In this document: piece by piece, positions 34,748-46,586 of the stretch
Layout of the letters: every line of letters begins with the position of its first letter
Numbering within the stretch: position 1 is the first letter of the stretch
Assembly (NCBI RefSeq): GCF_008370345.1
Contig: NZ_VTUU01000004.1
Location: 186,001 to 250,000, forward strand
Reading direction: 5' to 3'
DNA from: Marinobacter salinexigens
Lineage (GTDB): Bacteria; Pseudomonadota; Gammaproteobacteria; Pseudomonadales; Oleiphilaceae
Length of the DNA stretch: 64,000 nucleotides
Translations under genes and position numbers: made by a program
The notes under the pieces: model-generated
The model's input: only the letters and a program-made list of their open reading frames with translations
The model's database searches: none
Told to the model about the DNA's origin: nothing

Positions 34748-34834
34748 GGCGGCGTGGTGAAATTGGTAGACACGACGGATTCAAAATCCGTTGGGGTAAA
34801 ACCCGTGGCGGTTCGAGTCCGCCCGCCGCTACCA
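34748..34834 (+). tRNA. tRNA-Leu (anticodon CAA)
   Basis: 87 nt including the encoded CCA. The D-arm GTGAAATTGGTAGACAC, anticodon stem-loop ACGGA-TTCAAAA-TCCGT with anticodon CAA, a long variable arm (TGGGGTAAAACCCG), and the T-arm GGCGGTTCGAGTCCGCC are all clear. With the usual seven-base acceptor stem and A73, the first pair would be G1-U72, a wobble rather than the common G1-C72. Confidence 0.95.
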
Positions 34835-34865
34835 CTTTCCTGCAGTGTCACGACATACCCACTCC

Positions 34866-37105
<2,240 letters not shown>

Positions 37106-37147
37106 ATTGGAAGTCTGAATTAATTGCTTAATCAACGGAGAAACTTA

Positions 37148-37510
37148 ATGAAGTCAATCAAAATGCTCCTCGCTGGTCTGGTAGCGATGATGCCGGCACT
37201 GGCAATGGCACAGGACCCGGCAGCTCAGGGTATGGGTGTAATGGGGCAGGTCATCTTCTTTGCCGGTTTTATCGCCATCTTTTACTTCCTGATCTGGCGT
37301 CCGCAATCCAAGCGTGCGAAAGAGCACAAGAACCTGATGTCCGGCCTGAACAAAGGTGATGAGGTTGTGACTTCTGGCGGTGTTGCCGGCAAGATCACCA
37401 AGGTAACTGACGACTTTATCGTTATCGAAGTTGCCGACAATGTTGAAATCAAGGTTCAGAAGGTTGCTGTTGCAGCGGCTCTTCCGAAGGGCACTCTGAA
37501 AGATATCTGA
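37148..37510 (+). CDS. yajC: Sec translocon accessory subunit YajC
   Basis: 120 residues with one membrane segment (about 34-52, FFAGFIAIFYFLIWRP) and a basic cytoplasmic part with NKGDEVVTSGGVAGKI, typical of YajC. It works with SecD and SecF in the holo-translocon. The ATG at 37148 has GGAGA upstream; the earlier ATG at 37124 does not fit the family. A terminator-like hairpin separates it from secD. Confidence 0.95.
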   Translation: MKSIKMLLAGLVAMMPALAMAQDPAAQGMGVMGQVIFFAGFIAIFYFLIWRPQSKRAKEHKNLMSGLNKGDEVVTSGGVAGKITKVTDDFIVIEVADNVEIKVQKVAVAAALPKGTLKDI

Positions 37511-37515
37511 GCCTG

Positions 37516-37546
37516 AGGCCGCCTTTTATGGCGGCCTGATTTTTTC
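37516..37546 (+). terminator. Terminator-like hairpin between yajC and secD
   Basis: AGGCCGCC (37516-37523) pairs with GGCGGCCT (37530-37537) around TTTTAT and is followed by GATTTTTTC. It may set a lower secDF than yajC level. Confidence 0.8.
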
Positions 37547-37593
37547 TGGCAGAAACACCACGGCCGTCCAGCCGGTCGGCTAAAAGGGATCCC

Positions 37594-39468
37594 ATGCTTA
37601 ACAAGTACCCGCTCTGGAAAAACCTGGTTATCCTGGTCGCGCTTGTGATCGGGTTTATCTACGCCTTACCTAACCTCTTCCCTGATGATTACGCTGTTCA
37701 GATTACTGGTGCCCGGAGCAGCACCGAGGTGAACACCGACATTCTGGATCGCGCTGTTCAGGCCCTTGAGTCTGAGGGTATCGAGGTTAAAAGCAGCGCG
37801 CTGCAGGATCGTAACGCCCTTATTCGTCTGACCAGCGCTGATGCCCAGTTGCAGGCCCGGCCTGTGGTCCAGAGTGCGCTGGGTCGTGAGTACCTGGTTG
37901 CCCTGAATATGGCGCCATCCACCCCTGAATGGCTGAAGAGCATGGGCGCTGGCCCGATGAAGCTTGGCCTTGATTTGCGTGGTGGGGTTCACTTCCTGCT
38001 CGAAGTGGATATGGAAACGGCGGTTAACCAGCGTCTTGAAGCGCTGTCCAGCCAGATCAAGGGAGACCTTCGGGAAGAGCGGATTCGCTATCGCGGCGGT
38101 GATGTACAGGGTCAGCGTGAGATCGTACTGAGCTTCCGTGATGAAGAGGCGAGGGCGGAAGCATTCGACCTGATCCGTGGTAAGTACAACCAGTTCCTGA
38201 TGGACGAGCAAACTGAAGATGGCGATCTCCAGATTGTTCTGTCGCTTTCTGAAGCTGAAGTGAAATCTATTCAGGAATACGCCCTTGAGCAGAACCTTAC
38301 CACCATCCGTAACCGGGTGAACGAGCTGGGCGTTGCTGAGCCGTTGGTTCAGCGCCAGGGTGCTGATCGCATTATTGTTGAGCTGCCAGGTGTGCAGGAT
38401 ACCGCTCAGGCCAAACGGGTCCTGGGGGCAACTGCCAACCTGGAATTCCGTATGGAAGCCCGCCAGGACGCTTCCGCTGCCGAGATTGAAACGTTCGGGT
38501 TCCGGGATACCCCCCAGCGAACAGCTCGCCTTGAAAAAGACGTTATCACTACGGGTAACAACGTTTCCAACGCCCAGCAGGCGTTTGACGAGAATGGTCA
38601 GCCTCAGGTCAATATCACCATGGACTCCGTGGGTGGTGACCAGATGAACAGGGCAACCCGCAATGCGATTGGCCGCCGTATGGCTGTGCTCTTCATTGAG
38701 TTCCGTACGGAAACCGAGAATCGCATGGTGGATGGTGAGATGACCGCGGTCGAGAAGCGCGTTGTCGACAAGGGCATTATCAGTCTGGCGACGGTCCAGT
38801 CCGCGCTGGGCAGTAGTTTCCGGATTACGGGTCTCGATTCGATTCCGGAAGCGTCCGAGCTGGCCCTGCTGTTGCGGGCCGGTGCGCTTGCAGCGCCGAT
38901 GTATTTTGTTCAGGAACGTACGATTGGTCCCAGCCTGGGGCAGCAGAACATTGATGCCGGCATGATGTCGGTGGCATTGGGCTTTGCGTTGGTACTGGCC
39001 TATATGCTGGCTTACTACCGTGGCTTCGGTCTGATTGCCAATGTGTCTCTGACTCTCAACCTGATGCTGTTGATCGCCTGTATGTCGATTCTGTCAGCGA
39101 CTCTGACCCTTCCCGGTATTGCCGGTATCGTTTTGACAGTCGGTATGGCGGTTGATGCCAACGTGCTGATATTCGAGCGAATCCGAGAGGAGCTGAAGGC
39201 TGGGGTGCCACCGCAGTCGGCGATCAATTCCGGGTATTCAAGGGCGTTTGTGTCTATTTTCGATGCCAACATCACCACGCTTCTGGTGGCTGTGATCCTG
39301 TTCGCTATGGGCTCAGGTCCTGTGAAGGGCTTTGCAGTGACGCTGTGCCTCGGGATCATGACCTCCATGTTCAGTGGTCTGATGGTCAGTCGTAGCATCG
39401 TCAATCTGGTTTATGGAGGTCGAAAGATCGAGAAATTGTCGATCGGAGGAAAGCAGGTCAATGTCTGA
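37594..39468 (+). CDS. secD: Protein translocase subunit SecD
   Basis: 624 residues. SecD uses proton motive force to pull secreted proteins through SecYEG. One N-terminal membrane segment, a large periplasmic domain (P1, with MKLGLDLRGGVHFLLEVD at about 125), and five C-terminal segments with ALGFALVLAYMLAYYRGFG and TVGMAVDANVLIFERIREE are visible. secF begins inside its last codons. AAGGGA lies just before the start. Confidence 0.96.
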   Translation: MLNKYPLWKNLVILVALVIGFIYALPNLFPDDYAVQITGARSSTEVNTDILDRAVQALESEGIEVKSSALQDRNALIRLTSADAQLQARPVVQSALGREYLVALNMAPSTPEWLKSMGAGPMKLGLDLRGGVHFLLEVDMETAVNQRLEALSSQIKGDLREERIRYRGGDVQGQREIVLSFRDEEARAEAFDLIRGKYNQFLMDEQTEDGDLQIVLSLSEAEVKSIQEYALEQNLTTIRNRVNELGVAEPLVQRQGADRIIVELPGVQDTAQAKRVLGATANLEFRMEARQDASAAEIETFGFRDTPQRTARLEKDVITTGNNVSNAQQAFDENGQPQVNITMDSVGGDQMNRATRNAIGRRMAVLFIEFRTETENRMVDGEMTAVEKRVVDKGIISLATVQSALGSSFRITGLDSIPEASELALLLRAGALAAPMYFVQERTIGPSLGQQNIDAGMMSVALGFALVLAYMLAYYRGFGLIANVSLTLNLMLLIACMSILSATLTLPGIAGIVLTVGMAVDANVLIFERIREELKAGVPPQSAINSGYSRAFVSIFDANITTLLVAVILFAMGSGPVKGFAVTLCLGIMTSMFSGLMVSRSIVNLVYGGRKIEKLSIGGKQVNV

Positions 39469-40414
39469 TCAAGCGAAAAAGCCATTTGATTTTATGGGGC
39501 TGCGGAAAATCGCTTCCGTGTTCTCTATCACTTTGCTGGTAGCGTCTGTCATTCTTCTGTCTGTGCGGGGCCTTAATCTCGGCATGGATTTCACTGGCGG
39601 AACGTCGGTAGAGTTTGAGTACGCGTCAGCCCCGTCTCTGGATGAGATTCGGACAACCCTCACTGAGGCCGGGTACGACCAGTTTGTTGTACAAAACTTC
39701 GGTGCGGACACGACGGTGCTGGTTCGCCTTGCCGAAGCCGGCAATGACGAGCTTGCGAAAGATGTGACGTCGGCGCTGCAGGCCGGTGGCGAGCAGCTGG
39801 AACTTGTGAGTTCCGAGTTTATCGGTTCTCAGGTTGGTGATGAGCTCCGTGAGAGCAGCGGTCTGGGGTTATTGTTGGCGCTGGCTGTAGTGCTGATCTA
39901 TGTCGGCATGCGGTTCCAGTTCAAGTTTGGTATTGCCTCTGTTCTTCCGCTCGCCCATGACGTTGTGATTGTTCTGGGGGTGTTTGCGTTGTTCCAGTGG
40001 ACGTTCGACCTCACGGTACTGGCTGCATTGTTGGCGATCATCGGTTATTCGCTGAATGATACGATCGTTGTCGCTGATCGAATTCGGGAGAACTTCCGAA
40101 AGATGCGGGTCGGCGATTCCTGGGAAATCATCAATAGCTCAATTCACCAGACCATTGGTCGTACCATCAATACATCGGGGACGACGCTGGTTGTTCTGAT
40201 CGCTCTTTACGTATTTGGTGGTGAGGCAATTAACAACTTTGCCCTGGCGCTGATTATTGGCGTGGTTGTGGGTACTTATTCTTCCATCTACGTTTCGGCG
40301 AACCTTCTGATCGCGTTTGGAGTTACCCGAGAGGATCTGATCCTTCCAGCAAAGGAAGGCGCTGCGGGCGCAGAGGAAGAAGAACAGCCGCCCGAATGGC
40401 TGAATCGGATGTAA
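39461..40414 (+). CDS. secF: Protein translocase subunit SecF
   Basis: 317 residues from the ATG at 39461, overlapping the secD stop by eight bases and preceded by GGAGG. GLNLGMDFTGGTSVEFEYAS near the N-terminus and GYSLNDTIVVADRIRENFRK near 205 are hallmarks of SecF. The C-terminal tail is acidic (GAEEEEQPPEW). It is followed by a terminator. Confidence 0.96.
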   Translation: MSDQAKKPFDFMGLRKIASVFSITLLVASVILLSVRGLNLGMDFTGGTSVEFEYASAPSLDEIRTTLTEAGYDQFVVQNFGADTTVLVRLAEAGNDELAKDVTSALQAGGEQLELVSSEFIGSQVGDELRESSGLGLLLALAVVLIYVGMRFQFKFGIASVLPLAHDVVIVLGVFALFQWTFDLTVLAALLAIIGYSLNDTIVVADRIRENFRKMRVGDSWEIINSSIHQTIGRTINTSGTTLVVLIALYVFGGEAINNFALALIIGVVVGTYSSIYVSANLLIAFGVTREDLILPAKEGAAGAEEEEQPPEWLNRM

Positions 40415-40437
40415 GGGTGTCGCCACGTAGGTGGTAC

Positions 40438-40474
40438 AAAAAAACCGCCAACTCTCAGGAGTGGCGGTTTTTTT
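40438..40474. terminator. Bidirectional terminator between secF and suhB
   Basis: A stem formed by CCGCCAACTC and GAGTGGCGG (one bulged A) is flanked by seven or more A on the left and seven T on the right, so it can end both secF and suhB transcripts. Confidence 0.88.
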
Positions 40475-40492
40475 ATGCCTGCTTGATGCCGA

Positions 40493-41305
40493 TTAACGCG
40501 GCAGGCGGCCCCGGTACGGATGAAGGGCTTTGAGCACTTCCCGGAAAAGCTTCGGGTTTGCGACAACGAGTTGGCGAGCACCGGCGGTAGAAGGGTTGCC
40601 GGAGAAGTCTCCGGTCAGCGCGCCGGATTCCATAGCCAGGGTTGCACCAAGTTCGAGGTCTGTGGCTTCCGGCCGGAAGATAACCGCTGCATCCAGGTTG
40701 CCTGAGGCGACGCGTGCAATATCGAGAACTGCGCAACCGGAGGTCCGGAACATTGCGGAGTGTTGGGCCAGCACGGTAGACATTTCGCCCCACAATTGCG
40801 GATCTTCGCTCTTGCGGGTCTGGTCCAGCAGGTTGCTCGCAATGGCGGCTTTGCCTGTGACCTTGGTGTCGGATGTGCGGATACGGCGGCTGTTAAGTGC
40901 TGCGCCGTGGCCTCGGCTGGCCGAGAACTCTTCACCAGTAATCGGGTTAACGATCAACAGATTCTCGGTCCGGTTGTTCTTCTTCTGCGCGAGAGCAATG
41001 GCAAACTCCGGGATACCACGCAGGAAATTGTCGCGGCCGAGTACCGGGAAAATGTGCCAGCTCTTCTCGCTGCTGCCAGCATCTGCCTCATTCAGAGGGG
41101 CAATGCTGTGATCCTTGTAGGCCTTTTCAAGCTGCTCCAGGAAACTGTCATAAATGGACTGTTCTACACGGTCCAGCTGGCGACGGCGTTCTTCGTCGTC
41201 GTTGGCGTTGGAGGCTTGGCGCTCAAAGTGGGCTTTCAGATAGTCCGACCCCTGACGCGCAACGCGCAGGGCCATTTTAATCGCTGGTTGCATCTGAGTG
41301 TTCAT
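40493..41305 (-). CDS. suhB: SuhB-like inositol monophosphatase family protein, catalytically degenerate
   Basis: 270 residues, colinear with E. coli SuhB over its length: GIPEFAIALAQKKNNRTENLLIV (quoted in part), then SASRGHGAALNSRRIR, RTSGCAVLDIARVASG and LVVANPKLFREVLKALH. The metal site is altered. The block that is IDPLDGTTNF in E. coli reads IFPVLGRDNF (85-94), so the aspartates corresponding to D84 and D87 are Phe and Leu. The TEES block reads NEADA and RPWDFAAG reads RPEATDLELG. It is therefore unlikely to hydrolyse phosphate esters. SuhB also helps rRNA antitermination complexes without catalysis, which would explain its retention. Position beside trmJ-cysE is the same as in Pseudomonas. 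Confidence 0.87.
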   Translation of the reverse strand: MNTQMQPAIKMALRVARQGSDYLKAHFERQASNANDDEERRRQLDRVEQSIYDSFLEQLEKAYKDHSIAPLNEADAGSSEKSWHIFPVLGRDNFLRGIPEFAIALAQKKNNRTENLLIVNPITGEEFSASRGHGAALNSRRIRTSDTKVTGKAAIASNLLDQTRKSEDPQLWGEMSTVLAQHSAMFRTSGCAVLDIARVASGNLDAAVIFRPEATDLELGATLAMESGALTGDFSGNPSTAGARQLVVANPKLFREVLKALHPYRGRLPR

Positions 41306-41477
41306 TATCCGGATGTGTGAAGGCCGGGTATGATAGCAAAAGATAGCTGCGCTTGTACGTTTTTTGACTCAGCAATACCACGGATGATGGCTAATTGCGG
41401 GTTCTTCGGAGGCGCGGGGGCGTGGCAGTTTCTGCTATCATTGCGTCCTTTACTCATTCTGCTTGGATTCGTTCGCA

Positions 41478-42353
41478 ATGCACAAGCCGGCACTTCCTCT
41501 GGAAGGTACTGACACGTTCCAGGACCAGATTCGTATCGTACTGGTCGAAACTTCCCATTCAGGCAATATCGGTGCGGTTGCCCGCGCCATGAAAAATATG
41601 GGGTTGGGTAATCTCTGGCTGGTCAATCCCAACTCTTTCCCTGATGAAGCTTCCTATGCCCGCTCTTCCGGTGCCTCGGATGTTCTCGATCGGGCAACAG
41701 TGGTGTCCACGCTGGATGAAGCCATCGCTGATTGCGTTGTGGTTATGGGTACCAGTGCCCGCGGGCGGAAAGTTCCCTGGCCGGTTATTGCGCCGCCCGA
41801 TGCAGCGGCTACAGCCTCAGAGGCTGCAAAAGGCGGCCGGGTTGCCCTGGTGTTTGGCCGTGAAAACCATGGTCTGAGTAATGATGAGCTTCAGCGTTGT
41901 CATTACCACATCCATATCCCGTCTAACCCCGAATACAGTTCGCTGAATCTTGCTATGGCGGTTCAGGTCATGTGCTATGAATTGCGGATGCACTACTTAC
42001 GGGGGCTTGAAGGTGAAGAAGGGAGCCCATACTTAAAGGCCATGACTCGGCCGGGGGATGAGGGGTGGGATGTCCCTCCAGCGGAAGTGCATGACGTAGA
42101 GGGATTCTTTGGTCATCTTGAGCAGGTTTTGGTGGATGTGGACTTTCATCGTCGCGAAAATCCGCGTCAGTTGATGACCCGGCTGCGCAGGCTGTTTCAG
42201 CGTGCCGGGCTTGACCAAATGGAAATTAATATCCTGCGAGGCATACTGACCGCCGTGCAAAAGGCGGCAGGCACTCACGGCAAAGCCCAGGGTTTGGGTA
42301 AAAACAATGAGGCCGTCGACAAAGCGGCAGAACAGGAAGATGGGCATGTTTGA
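41478..42353 (+). CDS. trmJ: tRNA (cytidine/uridine-32-2'-O)-methyltransferase TrmJ
   Basis: 291 residues. The SPOUT fold of TrmJ is plain: [20 protein letters not shown] at the start, [44 protein letters not shown] and [19 protein letters not shown]. It methylates ribose at position 32 of tRNA. The frame begins at a TTG five codons earlier; ATG 41478 gives the expected start. cysE starts inside its last codons. Confidence 0.95.
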   Translation: MHKPALPLEGTDTFQDQIRIVLVETSHSGNIGAVARAMKNMGLGNLWLVNPNSFPDEASYARSSGASDVLDRATVVSTLDEAIADCVVVMGTSARGRKVPWPVIAPPDAAATASEAAKGGRVALVFGRENHGLSNDELQRCHYHIHIPSNPEYSSLNLAMAVQVMCYELRMHYLRGLEGEEGSPYLKAMTRPGDEGWDVPPAEVHDVEGFFGHLEQVLVDVDFHRRENPRQLMTRLRRLFQRAGLDQMEINILRGILTAVQKAAGTHGKAQGLGKNNEAVDKAAEQEDGHV

Positions 42354-43122
42354 GAGATTGAGGGAAGACGTTAGCAGTGTTTTTCATCGGGATCCGGCTG
42401 CGCGGAACACGTTTGAAGTTCTCACCAACTATCCGGGGCTCCATGCCCTTCTGCTTCACCGGTTTGCTCATTGGTTGTGGAATCTGGGTCTGAAATGGCT
42501 CGCTCGTACCATTTCGACGATTTCCCGGTGGCTGACCGGTATCGAGATCCATCCTGGGGCAACCATCGGTCGGCGTTTCTTCATCGATCACGGTATGGGG
42601 GTTGTGATCGGCGAAACAACGGTTATAGGCGATGACGTCACCCTGTACCAGGGCGTCACCCTTGGTGGAACCAGTTGGAATAAGGGTAAGCGGCACCCCA
42701 CGATCGGTAACGGCGTTGTAGTTGGCGCCGGCGCCAAAATTCTCGGTCCGTTTGAGGTGGGTGAGGGAGCGAAAGTAGGTTCCAATTCTGTGGTCACCAA
42801 GGAAGTGCCTGCCGGTGCTACGGTCGTTGGCATTCCAGGGCGGGTCATCATCAAGCGTCAAACCGAAGATGAGGTGCGCCGCAAAGAAATGGAAGAGCGC
42901 ATGGGCTTTGATGCCTACGGTGTTACTGAAGAGATGCCGGACCCGGTAGCTCGTGCTGTTCGTTCGCTGTTGGATCACATGCACGCGGTGGATGATCGCA
43001 TCGACTCTATGTGCAAGGCACTTCGCACGGTCAACAGTGAATACCAGAATGGAGAGTTGCCGCCATTGCAGGAAGAGGATTTCGATTGTGTTCGTGATCC
43101 GGGCGAGGAGAAGCAGGGTTGA
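42346..43122 (+). CDS. cysE: Serine O-acetyltransferase CysE
   Basis: 258 residues, starting [19 protein letters not shown] as in Pseudomonas CysE, with AGGA eight bases before. The left-handed beta-helix carries the active-site block [20 protein letters not shown] and the loop [14 protein letters not shown]. It makes O-acetylserine for cysteine synthesis, the sulfur source of the IscS encoded two genes later. It overlaps trmJ by eight bases. The C-terminal part (about 190-258) is an extension absent in the shorter forms. Confidence 0.95.
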   Translation: MFERLREDVSSVFHRDPAARNTFEVLTNYPGLHALLLHRFAHWLWNLGLKWLARTISTISRWLTGIEIHPGATIGRRFFIDHGMGVVIGETTVIGDDVTLYQGVTLGGTSWNKGKRHPTIGNGVVVGAGAKILGPFEVGEGAKVGSNSVVTKEVPAGATVVGIPGRVIIKRQTEDEVRRKEMEERMGFDAYGVTEEMPDPVARAVRSLLDHMHAVDDRIDSMCKALRTVNSEYQNGELPPLQEEDFDCVRDPGEEKQG

Positions 43123-43155
43123 ATACTTGACTGATTTACTCGGTCAATACATACT
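43123..43155 (+). promoter_or_regulatory. iscR promoter with type-1 IscR site
   Basis: Directly behind the cysE stop lies ATACTTGACTGATTTACTCG followed by GTCAA, which matches the type-1 IscR consensus (ATASYYGACTRWWWYAGTCRR) with little deviation. It overlaps a -35 element TTGACT (43127-43132); after 17 bases the -10 reads CATACT (43150-43155). [2Fe-2S]-IscR would repress its own gene here. Confidence 0.82.
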
Positions 43156-43199
43156 CGCTGCTGTTAACCGAGATTCAATCCCGCCTTGGGGCTGACGCT

Positions 43200-43700
43200 A
43201 TGAAACTGACCACCAAAGGCCGTTATGCCGTTACGGCAATGCTGGATCTTGCTCTCCATGGAGATCAGGGGCCGGTCAGTCTTGCGGACATTTCCGCTCG
43301 TCAGGAAATCTCGTTGTCCTACCTGGAACAGCTTTTTTCCCGTCTGCGCAGGCAAAAGCTTGTTATCAGCATACGCGGCCCTGGTGGTGGTTACCGTCTG
43401 AGCCGCAATGCCGATGAAGTGTATGTTGCCGAAGTTGTCGATGCTGTCAGCGAGTCCCTGGATACGACTCGTTGCGGTAACAAGGGCGACTGCCAGAATG
43501 GCGAGAAGTGCCTGACTCACCATCTCTGGTCAGATCTGAGTGATCAGATTCACCAGTTCCTCAGTCAAATCAGCCTCGGCGATCTGATGAAAAAGCGGGA
43601 AATCCGCAACGTGGCGGATCGGCAGAATCGCCTCCAGTCATCAGGTGTCGATTCTGAAACCATTAACACCGAACGCCTGTCAGACCAGGCGGCGGTCTGA
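43200..43700 (+). CDS. iscR: Iron-sulfur cluster regulator IscR
   Basis: 166 residues, Rrf2 family. The winged-helix domain starts [20 protein letters not shown]. The cluster ligands C92, C98, C104 and H107 are all present ([20 protein letters not shown]), at the same positions as in E. coli. It should sense [2Fe-2S] cluster status and repress its operon through the type-1 site upstream. Only iscS follows in this operon; the assembly genes are absent. Confidence 0.96.
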   Translation: MKLTTKGRYAVTAMLDLALHGDQGPVSLADISARQEISLSYLEQLFSRLRRQKLVISIRGPGGGYRLSRNADEVYVAEVVDAVSESLDTTRCGNKGDCQNGEKCLTHHLWSDLSDQIHQFLSQISLGDLMKKREIRNVADRQNRLQSSGVDSETINTERLSDQAAV

Positions 43701-43723
43701 AACCAAGTCCTGAAAAAATAGCC

Positions 43724-44872
43724 ATGAAAAAGCCCGTATATCTGGACTACGCGGCCACCACGCCCGTTGATCCTTCTGTTGCCGACGATATGGTCAGGTA
43801 CCTGACCCCGGACGGCATATTTGGTAATCCTGCTTCACGTTCCCACGCGTTTGGCTGGCAGGCTGAGGCTGCCGTTGAATCCGCCAGAAAGCAGGTGGCT
43901 AACCTGATCCACGCTGACCCGAGGGAAATCGTCTGGACCTCCGGCGCGACGGAATCCGATAACCTGGCAATCAAGGGCGCTGTTGCGGGTCGCACCGATG
44001 TGCATGTGATCACGTCGACTATCGAGCACAAGGCGGTTGTTGATACCTGTAAATGGCTGGAAGGTCGTGGTGTGGATGTGACCTGGCTGAAACCGGATCA
44101 CGAGGGCCGGATCAGCCCGGCTCAGGTTGAAGGGGCGTTGCGGGATAATACCGTTCTGGTCAGCCTGATGCTGGTGAATAATGAGCTCGGGACTATTAAT
44201 GATATTGCGTCTATCGGCGGCATGTTGAGAGAGCGGGGCATTCTGTTCCATGTTGATGCCGCTCAGGCAGCAGGTAAGATGCCGGTTGATGTAACAACTA
44301 TGCCAGTGGATCTTATGGCGTTGTCGGGTCATAAGGTCTATGGACCGAAAGGGATCGGCGCGCTCTATGTCCGTCGTTCGCCCGATGTAAAAATTGAAGC
44401 TCAGATTCACGGTGGTGGCCATGAGCGGGGTATGCGTTCCGGCACGCTTCCGACTCACCAGATCGTGGGTATGGGAAAGGCCTTTGCAATTGCTGCTCAG
44501 AGCCTGTCCGCTGAAATAGAAGCGCTTGAACAGCTACGTAATGCTTTTCTGGAGGGGCTGTCAGGACTGGCAGGGGTCACTCTTAACGGCAGTGATACGG
44601 GGCGAGTCCCCGGGATACTCAACCTGTCTTTTGAAGGAGTTGACGCAGAGTCCCTTATGCTGGGGCTGCGTGACCTGGCTGTGTCTTCTGGATCGGCGTG
44701 TGCTTCGGCAACCATCGAACCATCCTACGTGCTGCGGGGGATTGGTCTCAGTGATGAGCAGGCCCACAGAGCGCTACGATTTTCTTTTGGTCGTTTCACC
44801 AGTCATGAGGAAGTGGTTTTCGCCAGTGCGCAAATTGTTGATGTTGTTACCCGCCTTCGTTCAGTGCGGTAG
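43724..44872 (+). CDS. iscS: Cysteine desulfurase IscS, lacking the usual C-terminal tail
   Basis: 382 residues against about 404 in E. coli. A PLP-dependent desulfurase: [12 protein letters not shown] at the start, [29 protein letters not shown], the PLP lysine in [12 protein letters not shown], and the catalytic loop [19 protein letters not shown] with C326. The protein ends at [10 protein letters not shown], where E. coli IscS continues for about 20 residues (ending in EWAHH); that tail helps contact IscU. No iscU, iscA, hscBA, fdx or iscX follows; ndk comes next. It could supply sulfur for tRNA thiolation or another cluster system. Confidence 0.9.
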   Translation: MKKPVYLDYAATTPVDPSVADDMVRYLTPDGIFGNPASRSHAFGWQAEAAVESARKQVANLIHADPREIVWTSGATESDNLAIKGAVAGRTDVHVITSTIEHKAVVDTCKWLEGRGVDVTWLKPDHEGRISPAQVEGALRDNTVLVSLMLVNNELGTINDIASIGGMLRERGILFHVDAAQAAGKMPVDVTTMPVDLMALSGHKVYGPKGIGALYVRRSPDVKIEAQIHGGGHERGMRSGTLPTHQIVGMGKAFAIAAQSLSAEIEALEQLRNAFLEGLSGLAGVTLNGSDTGRVPGILNLSFEGVDAESLMLGLRDLAVSSGSACASATIEPSYVLRGIGLSDEQAHRALRFSFGRFTSHEEVVFASAQIVDVVTRLRSVR

Positions 44873-44898
44873 GCAGTTGGCGCCGGACTGCGTATAAT
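44870..44898 (+). promoter_or_regulatory. Putative sigma-70 promoter of ndk
   Basis: -35 TAGGCA (44870-44875), 17-base spacer, -10 TATAAT (44893-44898), 43 bp before ndk. The presence of its own promoter fits ndk being separate from the isc unit. Confidence 0.7.
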
Positions 44899-44940
44899 CG
44901 CAGGCCGGAATTTTAACCCGAACTCAAATGGAGAAAGATC

Positions 44941-45369
44941 ATGGCAAACGAGCGCACGCTCTCGATTATCAAGCCCGACGCGGTAGCAAAGAACGTGATC
45001 GGTGAAATCTACAGCCGCTTTGAAAAAGCTGGCCTGAACATTGTAGCCGCCAAGATGATGCACCTGACCCAGGAGCAGGCAGAAGGCTTCTACGCTGAGC
45101 ACAAAGAGCGCCCGTTCTTCAATGACCTGGTTGCATTCATGACCTCTGGCCCGGTTGTTGTTCAGGTTCTGGAAGGTGAAGGCGCCATCCTTAAGAATCG
45201 TGAGCTGATGGGTGCCACCAACCCGAAAGAAGCTGATGCCGGCACCATCCGTGCTGACTTTGCTTCTTCCATCGATGCGAACGCCGTTCACGGCTCTGAT
45301 TCCGCTGCTTCTGCCGAGCGCGAAGTTGCGTATTTCTTTAACGACAACGAAATCTGCCCGCGCGGCTAA
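44941..45369 (+). CDS. ndk: Nucleoside diphosphate kinase Ndk
   Basis: 142 residues. Ndk passes phosphate from ATP to other nucleoside diphosphates through a phosphohistidine. [20 protein letters not shown] at the start, [18 protein letters not shown], and the active-site histidine in [20 protein letters not shown] are all present. AGAAAGATC precedes the start; the ribosome-binding site GGAGAAAG is clear. Confidence 0.97.
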   Translation: MANERTLSIIKPDAVAKNVIGEIYSRFEKAGLNIVAAKMMHLTQEQAEGFYAEHKERPFFNDLVAFMTSGPVVVQVLEGEGAILKNRELMGATNPKEADAGTIRADFASSIDANAVHGSDSAASAEREVAYFFNDNEICPRG

Positions 45370-45435
45370 GGTTGTCGCTGGAAGCGGGCCGCTGCTGGCT
45401 CGCTTCCGGATTGGTTATCTGATCGAGGTTATGAC

Positions 45436-46548
45436 ATGACAGCTGCTGCTGAAAAAACCAATTTGCTGGGGATGCCGAAAGCCAAGCTTGAGGCCTATTT
45501 CGAGTCCCTGGGCGAAAAGCGCTTCCGCGCGCAGCAGGTCCTTCAATGGATTCATCAGCGCGGGGTTGATGACTTCGATCAAATGACCAATATGAGCAAG
45601 TCCCTGAGGGACAAGCTCAAGCTCGTTGCTGAAGTCCGTGGGCCGGAAGTGATCTATGACGAAACCTCCAAAGACGGCACCCGCAAATGGGTGATGCGGA
45701 TGGACAATGGCAACAGTGTGGAAACTGTTCTGATTCCGGATGGTGAGCGGGGAACTCTTTGTGTGTCCTCGCAGATTGGCTGCAGCCTTGACTGCACTTT
45801 CTGTTCAACCGGAAAACGGGGTTTCAACCGGAACCTGACCGCTGCCGAGATCATCGGCCAGGTGTGGGTGGCCCGTAAAGCCTTCATGCCATTCGAGCCG
45901 GGTCCGGATCGTCCGATCACTAACGTGGTCATGATGGGCATGGGTGAGCCGTTGCTCAACTTTGACAACGTTGTTGATGCCATGAATCTGATGATGGAAG
46001 ACAACGCCTACGGTATTTCAAAACGGCGCGTAACACTCAGCACATCCGGTGTGGTGCCAGCCCTTGATCGCCTGGGTGAAGTTACCGATGTTTCACTGGC
46101 CATTTCGCTTCATGCCCCCAATGATGAGCTCCGCAACAAGCTCGTTCCTCTGAACAAAAAATACCCGATTTCCGAGTTGTTGGCGGCCACCAGGCGCTAT
46201 CTGTCCGGCCTGCCTGACAAACGGAAAGCAACCATCGAATATACCGTGATTGAAGGGATGAACGATCAGCCGGAACACGCCCGGCAGTTGGCTGAGCTGC
46301 TGCGAGGGCTTCCTTGCAAGATCAACCTCATTCCTTTCAATCCATTCCCGGAGAGCGATTTCCGGCGACCGAGCAGGAACGCAACCCGTCGGTTCCAGAC
46401 GGTGCTGAACGAACTCGGGTATATTGCGACTATCCGGACCACCCGTGGCGACGACATAGACGCCGCCTGTGGCCAGCTTGTTGGCCGGGTGGAAGACCGC
46501 ACCCGTCGAAGCCAGCGTTACATTCAGGTTCAACAGGTTAATCCCTGA
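45436..46548 (+). CDS. rlmN: Dual-specificity 23S rRNA/tRNA adenine-C2 methyltransferase RlmN
   Basis: 370 residues, radical SAM. The cluster motif is CSLDCTFC at about residues 117-124, in the usual spacing C-x3-C-x2-C. Further features: [52 protein letters not shown], and the C-terminal catalytic cysteine in [11 protein letters not shown]. It methylates A2503 of 23S rRNA and A37 of some tRNAs. First of the line rlmN-pilF-rodZ-ispG-hisS. Confidence 0.97.
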   Translation: MTAAAEKTNLLGMPKAKLEAYFESLGEKRFRAQQVLQWIHQRGVDDFDQMTNMSKSLRDKLKLVAEVRGPEVIYDETSKDGTRKWVMRMDNGNSVETVLIPDGERGTLCVSSQIGCSLDCTFCSTGKRGFNRNLTAAEIIGQVWVARKAFMPFEPGPDRPITNVVMMGMGEPLLNFDNVVDAMNLMMEDNAYGISKRRVTLSTSGVVPALDRLGEVTDVSLAISLHAPNDELRNKLVPLNKKYPISELLAATRRYLSGLPDKRKATIEYTVIEGMNDQPEHARQLAELLRGLPCKINLIPFNPFPESDFRRPSRNATRRFQTVLNELGYIATIRTTRGDDIDAACGQLVGRVEDRTRRSQRYIQVQQVNP

Positions 46549-46586
46549 TCTGGAACCATACATCAGTTAGCGAGGATTGCAGGACT

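Noticed and set aside
44873-44940. Remnant of iscU between iscS and ndk
   Set aside because: The 68 bp hold the ndk promoter and ribosome-binding site; I see no codons resembling IscU in any frame.
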